Shown: positions 21,444 through 30,666, counted from the first letter of the stretch. The stretch is DNA of 64,000 bases from Bradyrhizobium sp. ISRA430 (GCF_029909975.1 NZ_CP094516.1:6798501-6862500); one strand, 5' to 3'. Notes: generated from the letters alone by a model not told the origin. Translations and numbers: made by a program.

Positions 21444-22853
21444 ATGGCCATCGTCACGGCGCCGACGAAAGCCTGCGCTGTCAACCCGCTGAAGATGAGT
21501 CAGCCGATCGGCGGCGCATTCGCCTTCATGGGGCTGCGTGGGGCGATGCCGCTTCTGCACGGCTCCCAGGGATGCACATCCTTCGGGCTCACGCTCTTTG
21601 TCCGGCATTTCAAAGAGGCAGTACCGCTACAGACCACCGCGATGAGCGAGGTCGCGACCGTATTCGGCGGTTATGAGAATCTCGAGCAGGCGATACTGAA
21701 CATCTACAACCGTGCCAAGCCAAAGATCATCGGAATCTGCTCGACCGGGGTCACCGAGACCAACGGCGACGATGTGGATGCCTACCTCAAGCTAATCCGG
21801 AGCAAGCAACCGCAACTCGCAAAGTTGCCACTGGTGTATGTCTCGACGCCTGATTTCAAGGGCGCGTTCCAGGACGGCTGGGAGAAGGCTGTGGCCCGCA
21901 TTGTGGAGGTGCTGGTGGAAGGGCCCAGCGCCAGTGGCCTGCGGGACCCATCGAAAGTGAATATTCTGCCGGGATGTCACCTCACGCCCGGCGACCTTGA
22001 TGAACTCCGCGTCATAGTGGAGGATTTTGGATTGTGCCCGTCCTTCCTCCCTGACCTGGCGGGATCGCTCGATGGGCATATCCCCGATGAGTATACGCCA
22101 ACGACCATCGGCGGCATCGGCGTCGACGAAATTGCGAGCATGGGCTGCGCCGGATGGACGATTGCAATTGGGGCGCAGATGCAGCGTGCGGCAGAGGTCA
22201 TGCAGGTCAAGACCGGCGTGCCTTTTCGCGTCTTCGAGCGGCTGTGTGGTCTCTGTCCGAACGACGAATTCATGACGTTCTTGAGCGAGATCAGCGGCCG
22301 CCCCATACCCTTGAAATATCGGCGCCAGCGCAGTCAGCTCGCCGATGCAATGCTGGACGCGCACTTCCATATTGGCGGTCGCAAAGTTGCTATCGGCGCT
22401 GAGCCAGACCTTCTGTTCGATTTGTCCGGCATGCTGCACGACATGGGCGCGCAGGTGACAGCGGCCGTGACGACCACCCAGTCGGAGGTGATCGAGCGGA
22501 TCAAGACCAAGGAGGTACTCATTGGCGATCTCGAGGATCTGGAGGGGCTTGCCAAAACACACCATTGCGACCTGCTGATCACGCATTCGCATGGCAGGCA
22601 AGCGGCGGCTCGGCTGAAATTGCCGTTCTATCGTACGGGTTTTCCGATGTTCGATCGACTTGGCGCGGGACACCAACTATCCGTGGGCTATCGTGGTACC
22701 CGCAATCTGATCTTCGAAATCGCCAACCTCGTGATCGCGCACCGCGAGGAAAACGATCAGCCTACGCCCGATAGATGGCGGACTACGACCGGACTGCCAC
22801 GATGCTCGGGGTATCGCAGCTCCACCGGCGCGGCTGAGAGGTCAATCGCATGA
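21444..22853 (+). CDS. nifN: Nitrogenase cofactor scaffold subunit NifN
   Basis: A 469-residue NifN, partner of NifE. Cysteine motifs CAVNPLKMSQPIGGA and HGSQGCTSFG, and the segment GICSTGVTETNGDD, align with NifK-type proteins. It begins nine bases after nifE and overlaps nifX by four bases. Confidence 0.97.
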   Translation: MAIVTAPTKACAVNPLKMSQPIGGAFAFMGLRGAMPLLHGSQGCTSFGLTLFVRHFKEAVPLQTTAMSEVATVFGGYENLEQAILNIYNRAKPKIIGICSTGVTETNGDDVDAYLKLIRSKQPQLAKLPLVYVSTPDFKGAFQDGWEKAVARIVEVLVEGPSASGLRDPSKVNILPGCHLTPGDLDELRVIVEDFGLCPSFLPDLAGSLDGHIPDEYTPTTIGGIGVDEIASMGCAGWTIAIGAQMQRAAEVMQVKTGVPFRVFERLCGLCPNDEFMTFLSEISGRPIPLKYRRQRSQLADAMLDAHFHIGGRKVAIGAEPDLLFDLSGMLHDMGAQVTAAVTTTQSEVIERIKTKEVLIGDLEDLEGLAKTHHCDLLITHSHGRQAAARLKLPFYRTGFPMFDRLGAGHQLSVGYRGTRNLIFEIANLVIAHREENDQPTPDRWRTTTGLPRCSGYRSSTGAAERSIA

Positions 22854-23245
22854 AGGTCGCGTTTGCCACTCAGGACCTGAGACGAGTCGATGCCCATTTT
22901 GGTTGGGCAAAGAATATAGCAATTTACGATGTCGCGCCTGGCGGGCACGTGTTTCTCAAAGCGATTGAGTTTGAGGGCGATCTTAAGGAGGACGGCAAGG
23001 ACGATAAGTTGGCGCCGAAGATCGAGGCGATCAAGGATTGCGCGATTCTTTACGTCGCCGCCATTGGCGGTGCCGGGGCCGCGCGAGTGGTGGCCAACAA
23101 GATCCATCCTATCAAGGTGAACAAGCCAGAAAGCATTCTGGTGTTGCTCGAAAAACTCGAGCGCGTACTGAAGGGCACGCCACCTCCATGGCTACGCAAG
23201 GCTATGGCAAAAGACCAACGGCGAACGTTCGAGTTCGACGAATGA
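22850..23245 (+). CDS. nifX: Nitrogenase cofactor carrier NifX
   Basis: A 131-residue NifX of the NifX/NifB C-terminal family, which binds NifB-co or precursors and shuttles them to NifEN. The opening MKVAFATQDLRRVDAHFG and the DCAILYVAAIGGAGAARV block are typical. ATGA overlap with nifN. Confidence 0.95.
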   Translation: MKVAFATQDLRRVDAHFGWAKNIAIYDVAPGGHVFLKAIEFEGDLKEDGKDDKLAPKIEAIKDCAILYVAAIGGAGAARVVANKIHPIKVNKPESILVLLEKLERVLKGTPPPWLRKAMAKDQRRTFEFDE

Positions 23246-23251
23246 GGTGAT

Positions 23252-23716
23252 ATGACGGCAAAAATGGAGCAGCAGGGCAGCGCGGTCAATGCGCCATTCC
23301 TCATCGAATTGGTCAAGATTTGGCGTGCTCAAGATGCCAACGGAGCTTGGGACGGGAAGGGCGATTTTGATCTGCTCGAACCCTATATCCTGGACAAGAA
23401 GAAACGGCGCGCATTGCCGATTATCGGTGATCCCGATCCCGATACACTGTGGCGGCTTGAGCTGTTCTTCGATGCGGTCGCGCTGTCGATCGAGAGGGAG
23501 ACCGGCGTTATGATTCAGCCGATTCTGAAGATGCATCATGAAGGCTTCGGACGGATAGTACTCATCGCAGGCCGGCTGATCGCCGTGAACAAGCAGCTGC
23601 GCGACGTGCATCGCTTCGGATTCGATAATTTCGTCAATCTGGCTCAGGAGGGGGATAAATATGTCAGCGACGGAATTGACCTGATTCGGAAATTCCCAGA
23701 CGTGGCGAACTATTGA
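23252..23716 (+). CDS. NifX-associated nitrogen fixation protein
   Basis: A 154-residue protein of the NifX-associated family (DUF269), always found beside nifX; its biochemical role is unknown to me. Recognised by [18 protein letters not shown] and [16 protein letters not shown]. It lies seven bases after nifX, and its stop overlaps a possible TTG start of the next gene. Confidence 0.9.
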   Translation: MTAKMEQQGSAVNAPFLIELVKIWRAQDANGAWDGKGDFDLLEPYILDKKKRRALPIIGDPDPDTLWRLELFFDAVALSIERETGVMIQPILKMHHEGFGRIVLIAGRLIAVNKQLRDVHRFGFDNFVNLAQEGDKYVSDGIDLIRKFPDVANY

Positions 23717-23928
23717 GGATACTCACTCATGGCGATCGTGAAACACTGAAGGCCGAGCTAAGGAAAGTGTCGGCCAAGGCGACGCAAGCCAAGATGGATT
23801 TGCACGACCTTTCGGAAGAATTGCCCATCAATTGGACCTCGATCATGGTGGTGGCGCAGAAGGCGTACGATGCCTATGCCGAACTTGAGCGCAAGGGCCG
23901 CGACTTGAAGGCGCTTGAAAAGACTTAA
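23713..23928 (+). CDS. Small nif-cluster protein, CCE_0567/DUF683 family
   Basis: About 71 residues, with the family core [16 protein letters not shown] near residue 28; family members are small helical metal-binding proteins next to nifX. The start is odd. The only in-frame starts are the TTG at 23713, overlapping the previous stop, or later GTG/TTG codons. An ATG at 23729 is one base out of frame and ends after six codons, as if one base had been lost just after the original start. Confidence 0.8.
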   Translation: MRILTHGDRETLKAELRKVSAKATQAKMDLHDLSEELPINWTSIMVVAQKAYDAYAELERKGRDLKALEKT

Positions 23929-23939
23929 AGGGGCAATGC

Positions 23940-24236
23940 ATGTCGTTTCAAACACGAGACGGGCGCGACTGGACGCCGCAATACCTGATCTCGATCGATG
24001 CCAAGAAGTGCATCGGCTGTGGCCGCTGTTTCAAGGTTTGCGGCCGAGATGTCATGACGTTGAAAGGAATCAGCGAGGATGGCGAATTTGTCAACCTCGA
24101 TGACGACGACGATGAGATCGAAAAGAAGATTATGGTTCTGAATGATCAAGGCGCCTGCATTGGCTGCGGTGCATGCGCCAGGGTGTGCCCGGCCAACTGC
24201 CAGACTCACACTTCAGTCGTACCTGAAGCGGCGTGA
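23940..24236 (+). CDS. fdxB: Nif-specific ferredoxin III FdxB
   Basis: A 98-residue ferredoxin with two [4Fe-4S] motifs, CIGCGRCFKVCG and CIGCGACARVCP, separated by an acidic run (DDDDDEIE), as in FdxB proteins downstream of nifX. Probably an electron donor in nitrogenase cofactor synthesis or catalysis. It ends this nif run; a weak GC hairpin without a T tract lies at about 24246-24268. Confidence 0.94.
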   Translation: MSFQTRDGRDWTPQYLISIDAKKCIGCGRCFKVCGRDVMTLKGISEDGEFVNLDDDDDEIEKKIMVLNDQGACIGCGACARVCPANCQTHTSVVPEAA

Positions 24237-25057
24237 GCGAACACACTCGTCCTGTCGCGGCAGGCGAGATATAGGTGAGGAAAGGTGCAATTTTGATCAG
24301 GTGAACTCATGGTGAGGACGGCGCGCCAGAAGGATCTCGATTAAACATCGAATAGCAAGATCGAGCGAGCTAAAGCGCAAGCATTGCCCGGTGATGGTTG
24401 GGCGCCCGCTATGTTATGCCGATACAATGGCCGTTGCTCACAAACCACTCGTCTCCAAGGTCAGCCTATTCGTAGAAGGCGAGCCGCGCCTCCCGCAGCG
24501 CTAAGTAGATCGAAGTGCCTGTCATGATGGAGTCCGAAGAGCATAGTTCAAGGCAGGTAGCCACTACGTCGGGCGATTTGATCCGAGGGGATGCTGTGCA
24601 TGTCTGCTTACGATCAGGAGAAGCTTACTTGTCCGCCGCGCCGCCGATCGTGGACAATGATGTCTGCCTAGATGGTCGATTCTATAGAGAACGTGATGTG
24701 CCGGGAACACCTTAGTTCGTCTTTTTGCGCACGCCCGGTGGCGGACGACATTTCGCTGCCCAGTACACAGTCGTTGCAATAGAGCAGGTGGACATCGAGA
24801 GCACATCGCCAATCAGGACACGGAACACTTCGCGCGCGGGTTTCTAATTGTCGTTGCGCGGGTGCCTGGTCGGACCGGGTACCCATCTGCTGATAGGAAC
24901 CTGCGAGTCATTATCATTAGACGTCGGTCTCTTTGACGGATCGGCAGCCGGCGATCTTACGTGCGCTACCAACAGATCGCGGCTTGTCGCAGCGACTATC
25001 TGTAACTCACGCGCAGAGTGCGTCGGGTAGTCACGCCGAAGCGCGCAGAGTGCTTTG
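24237..25057. other. Gene-poor stretch fdxB-nopP
   Basis: About 820 bases with no convincing gene. Short open frames (for example near 24427-24504 and 24515-24715) have no recognisable domain. It is probably eroded insertion or gene debris. Confidence 0.4.
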
Positions 25058-25087
25058 GTCAGGTTGTGGTCAGCTAGGAATTCTATC
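25058..25087 (+). promoter_or_regulatory. tts box of nopP (TtsI site)
   Basis: Starts GTCAGGTTGTGGTCAGCT, matching the tts-box core GTCAGNTTNTCGNAAGCT with two mismatches, and lies 65 bases before the nopP start, the usual place. Confidence 0.75.
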
Positions 25088-25152
25088 CTAGCCGAGGGCT
25101 TGCACGGCACGAGCTCAATTGCGTGCAACTTTGCCGATAGGAGAGCGCTCTC

Positions 25153-25995
25153 ATGTATGGCAGAAGCGTCGGCTCATCCAGCCAGTTCACAACCGGTAAC
25201 CAAACTGACGATTCGTCAGAAGCGGGAGATAGTCCCCGTTTTGCGGAAACAGTTGCAGGAATGGAACGAGGTGGGTCGTCATCCGAACCAGCGGCGTCAT
25301 ACTCTCTCGTTTCCGAACCGCCCATTAGAGAGATCGACCGAGAGTCCTTCTTGCGCGGAGTTGAGAGATTCTTACGCAATGATATCAGGCACATCGCCGA
25401 GAACCCAGAAGAGTACTCGGACTTCGTCTCCCAGAAGGCTGAGCGCGCAGCGACGGTTGCTGGAAGTTACGCCAACACCTACGACGATCCAAATAAGCCA
25501 GCACGATTTTATAGCTACCGGTTGGGCGACGAAATTGTGGGGCTTCTAAGAGCAGGAGGCCCGGCTCGGATTAAAGGAGACCATTTTCAGCAGCAGTTTG
25601 GGCGCAACGATATCACATCCGTCGTAGATCTTAGGGTGACTCATCCGCTTGTCGAGAACGCTGGCGATATCTTGCTAGAACATCAACTGCGAGAGGACGG
25701 GGACCATCCGCTGATCTTGTCGCGGCCGGCCCTAGCGGGCATGGAACCTCGTCTAGCGGACATGGGTTTTGTTAACGTGGGTCGTAACCACTGGGTGCTT
25801 GATCCTCACCAGCGCCCCGATGTGTGGGCGAAGAATGAGAACGACGAGTGGCAGCGGGTAGGCAAGCCTACGAAGTATCTTTCCAAAGATGGGGGCAGTG
25901 ATGTCGGCCCTCAGAGAAGCTACGAAACGGATTCGTCGGACGATGACCCTTCATTTTACTTGGAGCGCGCTCTTAGGGGGATGCACATGGAGTAA
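25153..25995 (+). CDS. nopP: Type III effector NopP
   Basis: A 280-residue protein I recognise as NopP-like: the MYGRSVGSSS start, a serine-rich N-terminus without a Sec signal, and a C-terminal domain of FLRNDIRHIAENPEEY and WVLDPHQRPDVW type. NopP proteins are secreted by the rhizobial type III system, are phosphorylated by plant kinases and affect host compatibility. The gene stands alone between fdxB and the next nif block, under its own tts box, so it is TtsI- rather than NifA-regulated. Confidence 0.82.
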   Translation: MYGRSVGSSSQFTTGNQTDDSSEAGDSPRFAETVAGMERGGSSSEPAASYSLVSEPPIREIDRESFLRGVERFLRNDIRHIAENPEEYSDFVSQKAERAATVAGSYANTYDDPNKPARFYSYRLGDEIVGLLRAGGPARIKGDHFQQQFGRNDITSVVDLRVTHPLVENAGDILLEHQLREDGDHPLILSRPALAGMEPRLADMGFVNVGRNHWVLDPHQRPDVWAKNENDEWQRVGKPTKYLSKDGGSDVGPQRSYETDSSDDDPSFYLERALRGMHME

Positions 25996-26487
25996 ATTGG
26001 CCGCAATCGCAGCAGTGGGCCTGAAATGACGGACATTTGACCGTCTATCCCGGGCTCAACGGTCTTGCTTCAAAGGGGGGCGCACGCTCGCTGCGTCGCC
26101 CCCGCCGGCTGAAACGTCCGTTCAACCTTTCTCCGAAGGCGCTGACGAAGCTGCGGTTGGATGCGATCCGAGGGGGCGTAACGGGGGCTCCCTACGGAGT
26201 GACCATCAACGAGCAGCAACGACCAGCCACCGCAGGCAGCTATCCGGCAAATGGTGTAGAGGGCTTGGACCCGAAAGCTGCAGCTGCACGGCCTTCATGG
26301 AAACGGCAGCAAGCCCCAAATTGTCGAATTGATTGGTCTGAATTATGCGTCGGGTGATTGGGTGAGCCAGCAATGGCGGCTTGCGCGTTGGATCACCACA
26401 GACACTATCAGCCCGGCACGTGTACGGTTCTTGCAGGTTGATTGCACAGCGACAATGAAAAAGCGTCTTGCAATGAATGGGCGATAA
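25996..26487. other. Intergenic region nopP-Rieske
   Basis: About 490 bases. A strong GC hairpin (GGGGGCG/CGCCCCC, about 26076-26104) has no T tract. A weak sigma54-like element may sit at 26433-26448 (TTGCAG-GTTGA-TTGCA). No supported gene. Confidence 0.4.
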
Positions 26488-26883
26488 ATGAAGCCAAATC
26501 CCATCTACGCGATCTGCAGGTTTAACGACATTCCGAGCCGCCAGGCCATGGGATTCCACCTTATGGTCGTCGATGATCACGGCAATCACCGGCCGTGGTC
26601 CATCATTGTGGTGCGCTGGGGCAAAAAGGTGCTTGGATACGTCAACAAATGCCCGCACAACGGCGTCAATTTGGACTGGGAGCGGAACGAATTCCTCGAT
26701 CCATACGGTATCCGGCTGATGTGCGGCAAGCATGGTTCGACCTTCGAACTCGGCACCGGCCGGTGCGTCGAAGGTCCATGTCAAGGTAGAGCGCTCACGC
26801 CGATCGCGTTGGCAGTTCTGGATGGTGATATCTGCGTCGTTGGTGTGCATCTTGTCGAAGACGATGCATCGGCCAACAACTGA
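26488..26883 (+). CDS. Rieske [2Fe-2S] protein, nif-associated
   Basis: A 131-residue soluble Rieske-type protein. The cluster ligands are CPHNG (about residue 55) and CGKHG (about 79). There is no membrane anchor and no oxygenase catalytic domain, so it is a small electron carrier or sensor. A paralogue of the same build lies at 36029. It is convergent with the minus-strand gene that ends at 26892, only eight bases away. Confidence 0.85.
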   Translation: MKPNPIYAICRFNDIPSRQAMGFHLMVVDDHGNHRPWSIIVVRWGKKVLGYVNKCPHNGVNLDWERNEFLDPYGIRLMCGKHGSTFELGTGRCVEGPCQGRALTPIALAVLDGDICVVGVHLVEDDASANN

Positions 26884-26891
26884 AGCCGCGC

Positions 26892-27482
26892 TCAGACCGG
26901 CCGGTTCTCGTTGCGGTTTTTCACGGGCTCCATCCTCTTTAGCCCGTCATCGTACGAGATCTCCTCATAGGATAGGTCGAGATCCTTTGCGGCATCGAGG
27001 AGGTAATCAAGCTTGCCGCCCGGATCGAGCTTCTTGATTTCGTCCTTGTTGAGCCCGACCAGGTCCATCATCTCCTTCCAAACCGTGGATTCATCGCACG
27101 GTAGGACGTGGAAGCTAATATCACCGAACTTCACTCGGTACTTCGCCAGTAAATCAATGTTGTTGCAGAACATGAAGTAGCTGCCGGCTGGGCTCAAGGC
27201 GCCGTCAAGGACGGTCGCGACGTCAGCAAGATAGGCGAAGGAATGCAGGTAGCCGGCCAGCACCGGAATAGTGCGTTCGTCGTCCTGCGCGATCGCCAAC
27301 ACCTGCTCAATCGAATAGTCTGGCGGCCGTTTCTCGTCCGCGACCTGAGTCTGGAATTTTAGTGCCACGTCGCCGCGAAAGCCGAACCGGCCCGGCTTGG
27401 TAGTCCCGCCCTTGAGTACGGCATTGAGCAAGCGGCCCTCCTTCTCAAGTCTGCCGAGTGCGGTGTTCTCGATTGCAGTCAT
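26892..27482 (-). CDS. Conserved-looking protein of unknown function, nif cluster
   Basis: A 196-residue protein on the minus strand, starting MTAIENTALGRLEKEGR. I do not recognise a family. The central part (SYFMFCNNIDLLAKYRVKFG, then LPCDESTVWKEMMDLVGL) looks globular and soluble, with no signal peptide or membrane segment. Codon use is ordinary. It is divergent from iscA, so the NifA site at 27628 may serve both directions, although I find no good -24/-12 element on the minus strand. Confidence 0.75.
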   Translation of the reverse strand: MTAIENTALGRLEKEGRLLNAVLKGGTTKPGRFGFRGDVALKFQTQVADEKRPPDYSIEQVLAIAQDDERTIPVLAGYLHSFAYLADVATVLDGALSPAGSYFMFCNNIDLLAKYRVKFGDISFHVLPCDESTVWKEMMDLVGLNKDEIKKLDPGGKLDYLLDAAKDLDLSYEEISYDDGLKRMEPVKNRNENRPV

Positions 27483-27627
27483 TAAATTCTTCCTCGATCT
27501 AAGCTCTTCACCGACGCCTTGGCCGGTGCCAGATGCGATGCAAATTGCTTGCCGTCGCATGAGCAGGGGCCTTCGCCGTAGCTTAGAAAGAAATCGCGTC
27601 AGTGGCTGCGATCGCGTCAAGGAGTCT

Positions 27628-27643
27628 TGTCGGGAACGCGACA
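27628..27643 (+). promoter_or_regulatory. NifA upstream activator sequence of iscA-nifUS
   Basis: Exact TGT-CGGGAACGCG-ACA, 60 bases before the -24 element. Confidence 0.8.
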
Positions 27644-27703
27644 CCGATTCCAAAGCCAACAGGCGCGATCCGAAAAAGTGAGCATCATCAAACGTCTGCG
27701 CGC

Positions 27704-27719
27704 TGGCACGTGACTTGCC
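27704..27719 (+). promoter_or_regulatory. Sigma54 promoter of iscA-nifUS
   Basis: TGGCAC-GTGAC-TTGCC, all invariant bases present, 35 bases before the iscA start. Confidence 0.88.
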
Positions 27720-27754
27720 CTTGGCAGCTAGATCCAAGTTGATGAGGGAAAGCC

Positions 27755-28075
27755 GTGATCAACCTGACGGATAGCGCAGTGAATGCAATCAAGAGCGCGA
27801 TTTCATCGTCGACGCATCCGACCGGCGGTCTGCGCGTCATGATCGAAGCAGGCGGCTGCAATGGATTCAAATACAAGATGGGTCTGGTCGAAGAACCGAA
27901 GCCTGACGACACCGTGATCGAATGCGACGGTCTGAAGGTGTTCGTCGATAACAAGAGCTGTGAGCATCTGATCGGCACGACCATCGATTTCGTGATGGCA
28001 CTGGAGAGCTCTGGCTTTACCTTTCACAACCCGAACGCCACCGCGAACTGCTCATGCGGAAAATCGTTCAGCTGA
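27755..28075 (+). CDS. IscA/HesB-family Fe-S carrier, nif-associated
   Basis: A 106-residue A-type carrier with the three conserved cysteines: AGGCNGFKY near residue 35 and CSCGKSF at the C-terminus. It probably receives clusters made by NifU/NifS. It begins with GTG behind GAGGG and its stop overlaps a possible ATG of the next gene. Head of the NifA-driven iscA-nifU-nifS-nifT operon. Confidence 0.93.
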   Translation: MINLTDSAVNAIKSAISSSTHPTGGLRVMIEAGGCNGFKYKMGLVEEPKPDDTVIECDGLKVFVDNKSCEHLIGTTIDFVMALESSGFTFHNPNATANCSCGKSFS

Positions 28076-28095
28076 TGAAACAAATCGTTCAGCTG
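28061..28095 (+). repeat. 21-bp tandem duplication at the iscA/nifU-like junction
   Basis: AAATCGTTCAGCTG occurs at 28061-28074 and again at 28082-28095, a period of 21 bases (seven codons). It covers the iscA stop and adds an in-frame upstream start to the next gene. Confidence 0.85.
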
Positions 28096-28116
28096 CTGAG
28101 GAGAAGACATCGAAGC

Positions 28117-28407
28117 ATGCCGGCCGAACCAGGACAACGGAGGCAATCGTCGTCCACTGCGACAGACCGAGAGCGTCGCATTCGCGGCGCAATCGAAGAG
28201 ATCCGATCTAATCTGCAGCGCGACGTTGGCGACTGTCACCTGATCGGGATCGATGGCAGCAGGGTCATGGTCAGGCTGACCGGTGCCTGCACGTTGTGTA
28301 AGCTTTCGAGCGTGACGCTGAAAGGCATTCAGGCGCGGCTGGTCGATAAACTAGGCGAATTGGTTCGCCTGATCCCCGTCGCTGCTGCAGGCGAGGCAGT
28401 GAATTGA
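28117..28407 (+). CDS. nifU: NifU C-terminal-domain protein
   Basis: A 96-residue protein equivalent to the C-terminal (Nfu) domain of NifU, with the cluster motif GACTLCKLSSVTLKGIQ (CxxC). The N-terminal scaffold and central ferredoxin domains of full NifU are absent, as in several rhizobia. The start at 28117 follows GAGGAGAAG; ATGs at 28075 and 28054 are in frame and would add residues from the tandem duplication. Translationally coupled to nifS. Confidence 0.85.
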   Translation: MPAEPGQRRQSSSTATDRERRIRGAIEEIRSNLQRDVGDCHLIGIDGSRVMVRLTGACTLCKLSSVTLKGIQARLVDKLGELVRLIPVAAAGEAVN

Positions 28408-29576
28408 GCGAAAATCGAGTGCCGATTTACCTCGATAACAATGCAACGACGCGGACCGATCCATCCGTCGTGAAAGCCATGTTGCCGTTCTTCACCGAGC
28501 AGTTCGGCAATGCCTCGTCCACGCATGCCTTTGGCAGCGAGGTCGCAGTCGCTGTGAGACAGGCCCGGCGTAGCTTGCGCATCCTGCTAGGGAACGCTTA
28601 CGATCATGAAATCGTTTTCACCTCGGGAGGGACCGAGGCCAATAATGCCGCGGTCCTCTCTGCGCTTGCGACGCAGGAAGACCGCGACGAGATCGTCACC
28701 ACCTCGGTAGAGCACTCCGCCGTTCTTGCGCTAACCGAGCAATTGGCGACAAGAGGAGTCAAGACGCACATCGTACCCGTAGATTCTCGCGGCCGGCTCG
28801 ACATCGAGGCGTTTCGTTGCGCACTCGGGCCACGCACAGCGATTGCCTCGGTTATGTGGGCCAACAACGAGACCGGAACGATGTTTCCTGTGGAGTTTCT
28901 AGCCGGGTTGACTCGGGAGGCGGGCGCGCTGTTTCACACTGATGCGGTCCAGGCCATCGGTAAGGTGCGCGTGAACCTAAAGGACAGTGCGATCGACATG
29001 CTGTCGCTATCCGCGCACAAACTGCACGGCCCCAAGGGGGTCGGCGCGCTATATTTGCGCAAAGGGACTAAATTCCGGCCGCTGATCTGCGGCGGATCAC
29101 AGGAACGAGGGCGCCGCGGCGGGACTGAGAATATTCCCGGCATTGTCGGCCTGGGAAAGGCCGCCGAGCTTGCGGCGGAGCAGCTTGAACCCGAGCGCGA
29201 TCGCATTGGCGCGTTGCGCGACCGCCTTGAGCAGGGAATTTTGCACAATGGCGAGTGCGTTGCGCTTGGCGATATCAGCAATCGATTAGCGAACACGGCC
29301 AATATTGCCTTCGATCGTCTCGAAGGCGAAGCCATCGCCCACCATCTCAATAGGGCGGGCATTGCCGTGTCGCTCGGATCAGCCTGCAACGCCGGCTCAA
29401 TGCAGCCATCGCATGTTCTGCGTGCCATGCAGGTGCCGGCGTGGCGGATGCGTGGCGCGGTGCGCTTTTCTCTGTCGCGTGAAACCTCCGTCGCGGAGGT
29501 CGATGAGGTCGTGTGCGCAGTGTCCGACGTCGTGGCTCGCCTGCGCGCCACCTCCCCCGTCGCAGTCAGGGAGTAG
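28404..29576 (+). CDS. nifS: Cysteine desulfurase NifS
   Basis: A 390-residue group I cysteine desulfurase that supplies sulfur for nitrogenase clusters. The PLP lysine is in SAHKLHGPKGVG (about 203) and the active cysteine in SLGSACNAGSMQPSHVL (about 327). It starts with TTG inside the preceding stop and has GAGG eight bases before. Confidence 0.96.
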   Translation: MSENRVPIYLDNNATTRTDPSVVKAMLPFFTEQFGNASSTHAFGSEVAVAVRQARRSLRILLGNAYDHEIVFTSGGTEANNAAVLSALATQEDRDEIVTTSVEHSAVLALTEQLATRGVKTHIVPVDSRGRLDIEAFRCALGPRTAIASVMWANNETGTMFPVEFLAGLTREAGALFHTDAVQAIGKVRVNLKDSAIDMLSLSAHKLHGPKGVGALYLRKGTKFRPLICGGSQERGRRGGTENIPGIVGLGKAAELAAEQLEPERDRIGALRDRLEQGILHNGECVALGDISNRLANTANIAFDRLEGEAIAHHLNRAGIAVSLGSACNAGSMQPSHVLRAMQVPAWRMRGAVRFSLSRETSVAEVDEVVCAVSDVVARLRATSPVAVRE

Positions 29577-29581
29577 ACCTC

Positions 29582-29806
29582 GTGAAAATCATGATCCGCC
29601 GGTCTCCGGACGCGGGCCTGTCGATCTACGTGCCAAAAAAGGATCTCGAAGAGCCAATCGTGGAATCCGAGTACGAGACGCTATGGGGCGGCTGGATCAA
29701 AGTAGCTAATGGCTGGGTGCTCGATTTGCCCGAGATGCCGAGCGACACACGGTTACCGATCACAATCAACGCCAAAAAACGGGGCGAGAACGGGGACGAT
29801 CCGTGA
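29582..29806 (+). CDS. nifT: NifT/FixU family protein
   Basis: A 74-residue NifT/FixU protein of unknown function, recognised by [20 protein letters not shown] and [16 protein letters not shown]. It starts with GTG at 29582 (or ATG at 29591). Its stop overlaps the GTG start of the SIR2-like gene. Confidence 0.92.
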   Translation: MKIMIRRSPDAGLSIYVPKKDLEEPIVESEYETLWGGWIKVANGWVLDLPEMPSDTRLPITINAKKRGENGDDP

Positions 29807-30666
29807 AGGCGCCCCCGCAGATCGACTTTGTCGATGCTGCCGATGCAAAGGCGACGCTCGTGGACATCGCTGCCGGCCTGAGGGCCGCGAGCGTCATTCC
29901 CTATCTCGGTCCTGGCCTCGCCGAATTGTGCAGATCCGATATGCCGACCACGCCAGAGGCGTTGGCCAGCTTCTTCGCGAGCAAGGTTGCGCTGCCGCGG
30001 CGGGCTAAGGGCAATGCATGGGCGTCGGCGCAGCATATCGAGATCAGCAAACACCGGTCCGCCGTGACGGCATTGATGACGCAGGCCTTCGCTCGGCCAG
30101 TCGAGCCGACGCGGTTGCACCATCATCTTGCGTCCCTGTCGCTGCCCGTCATAGTCGACGCGTGGTATGATGCCGCCATGCGCGCGGCGCTGGGTAAGCG
30201 CGATGGATGGGGCGAAGTGCAGGGTATCACCCGCATCGGCATTGGCGAGAATCGCTGGTATCGCTTTTACGATTCACGTGGCCAAGAGGTCGACAGTGCC
30301 GTGGCCGGCAGCTGGGCGACGGTGTTGTACAAGCCGCATGGCAGCGTGCAGCCGGCCAACAACTTCCTTATCTCCGACGCTGACTATGTCGAGGCGTTGA
30401 CCGAAATCGACATTCAGACGCCAATTCCAGACATCATCAAGGAAAGGCGAACCGGACAGACCTTTCTCTTCATCGGCTGTCGCTTCAACGACCAGCTGTT
30501 GCGTAGCTATGCGCGGCAGATCATCAAGCGCTCGGCCGACACCCACTATGCGATCGTTGATCCGGACGCGCTCTCTCGCAACGAGCTCCGCTTTCTACTC
30601 GAGCAAGGTCTGACGCCGCTTGCGATTGGGCTCCCTTGCGCGGTTGAGATACTGCTCACCCATTAG
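29803..30666 (+). CDS. SIR2-like NAD-binding domain protein in the nif operon
   Basis: A 287-residue protein with features of the SIR2 family: VIPYLGPGL (31-39) in the place of the NAD-binding GAGxS loop, KPHG (177-180) resembling the K-x-HG element, and [16 protein letters not shown] (221-236) like the GYSFND motif of SIR2_2 proteins. The substrate is unknown; relatives are deacetylases or NADases. It starts with GTG in the nifT stop, so it is translated with nifUST. A nif role, perhaps linked to NAD or protein acylation, is only inference. Confidence 0.75.
   Translation: MKAPPQIDFVDAADAKATLVDIAAGLRAASVIPYLGPGLAELCRSDMPTTPEALASFFASKVALPRRAKGNAWASAQHIEISKHRSAVTALMTQAFARPVEPTRLHHHLASLSLPVIVDAWYDAAMRAALGKRDGWGEVQGITRIGIGENRWYRFYDSRGQEVDSAVAGSWATVLYKPHGSVQPANNFLISDADYVEALTEIDIQTPIPDIIKERRTGQTFLFIGCRFNDQLLRSYARQIIKRSADTHYAIVDPDALSRNELRFLLEQGLTPLAIGLPCAVEILLTH

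Noticed and set aside
24427..24715. Short frames between fdxB and nopP
   Set aside because: No Shine-Dalgarno with family-like sequence; too short to assign.
26037..26357. 106-residue frame after nopP
   Set aside because: Checked for transposase motifs; none found, and it spans a strong GC hairpin.
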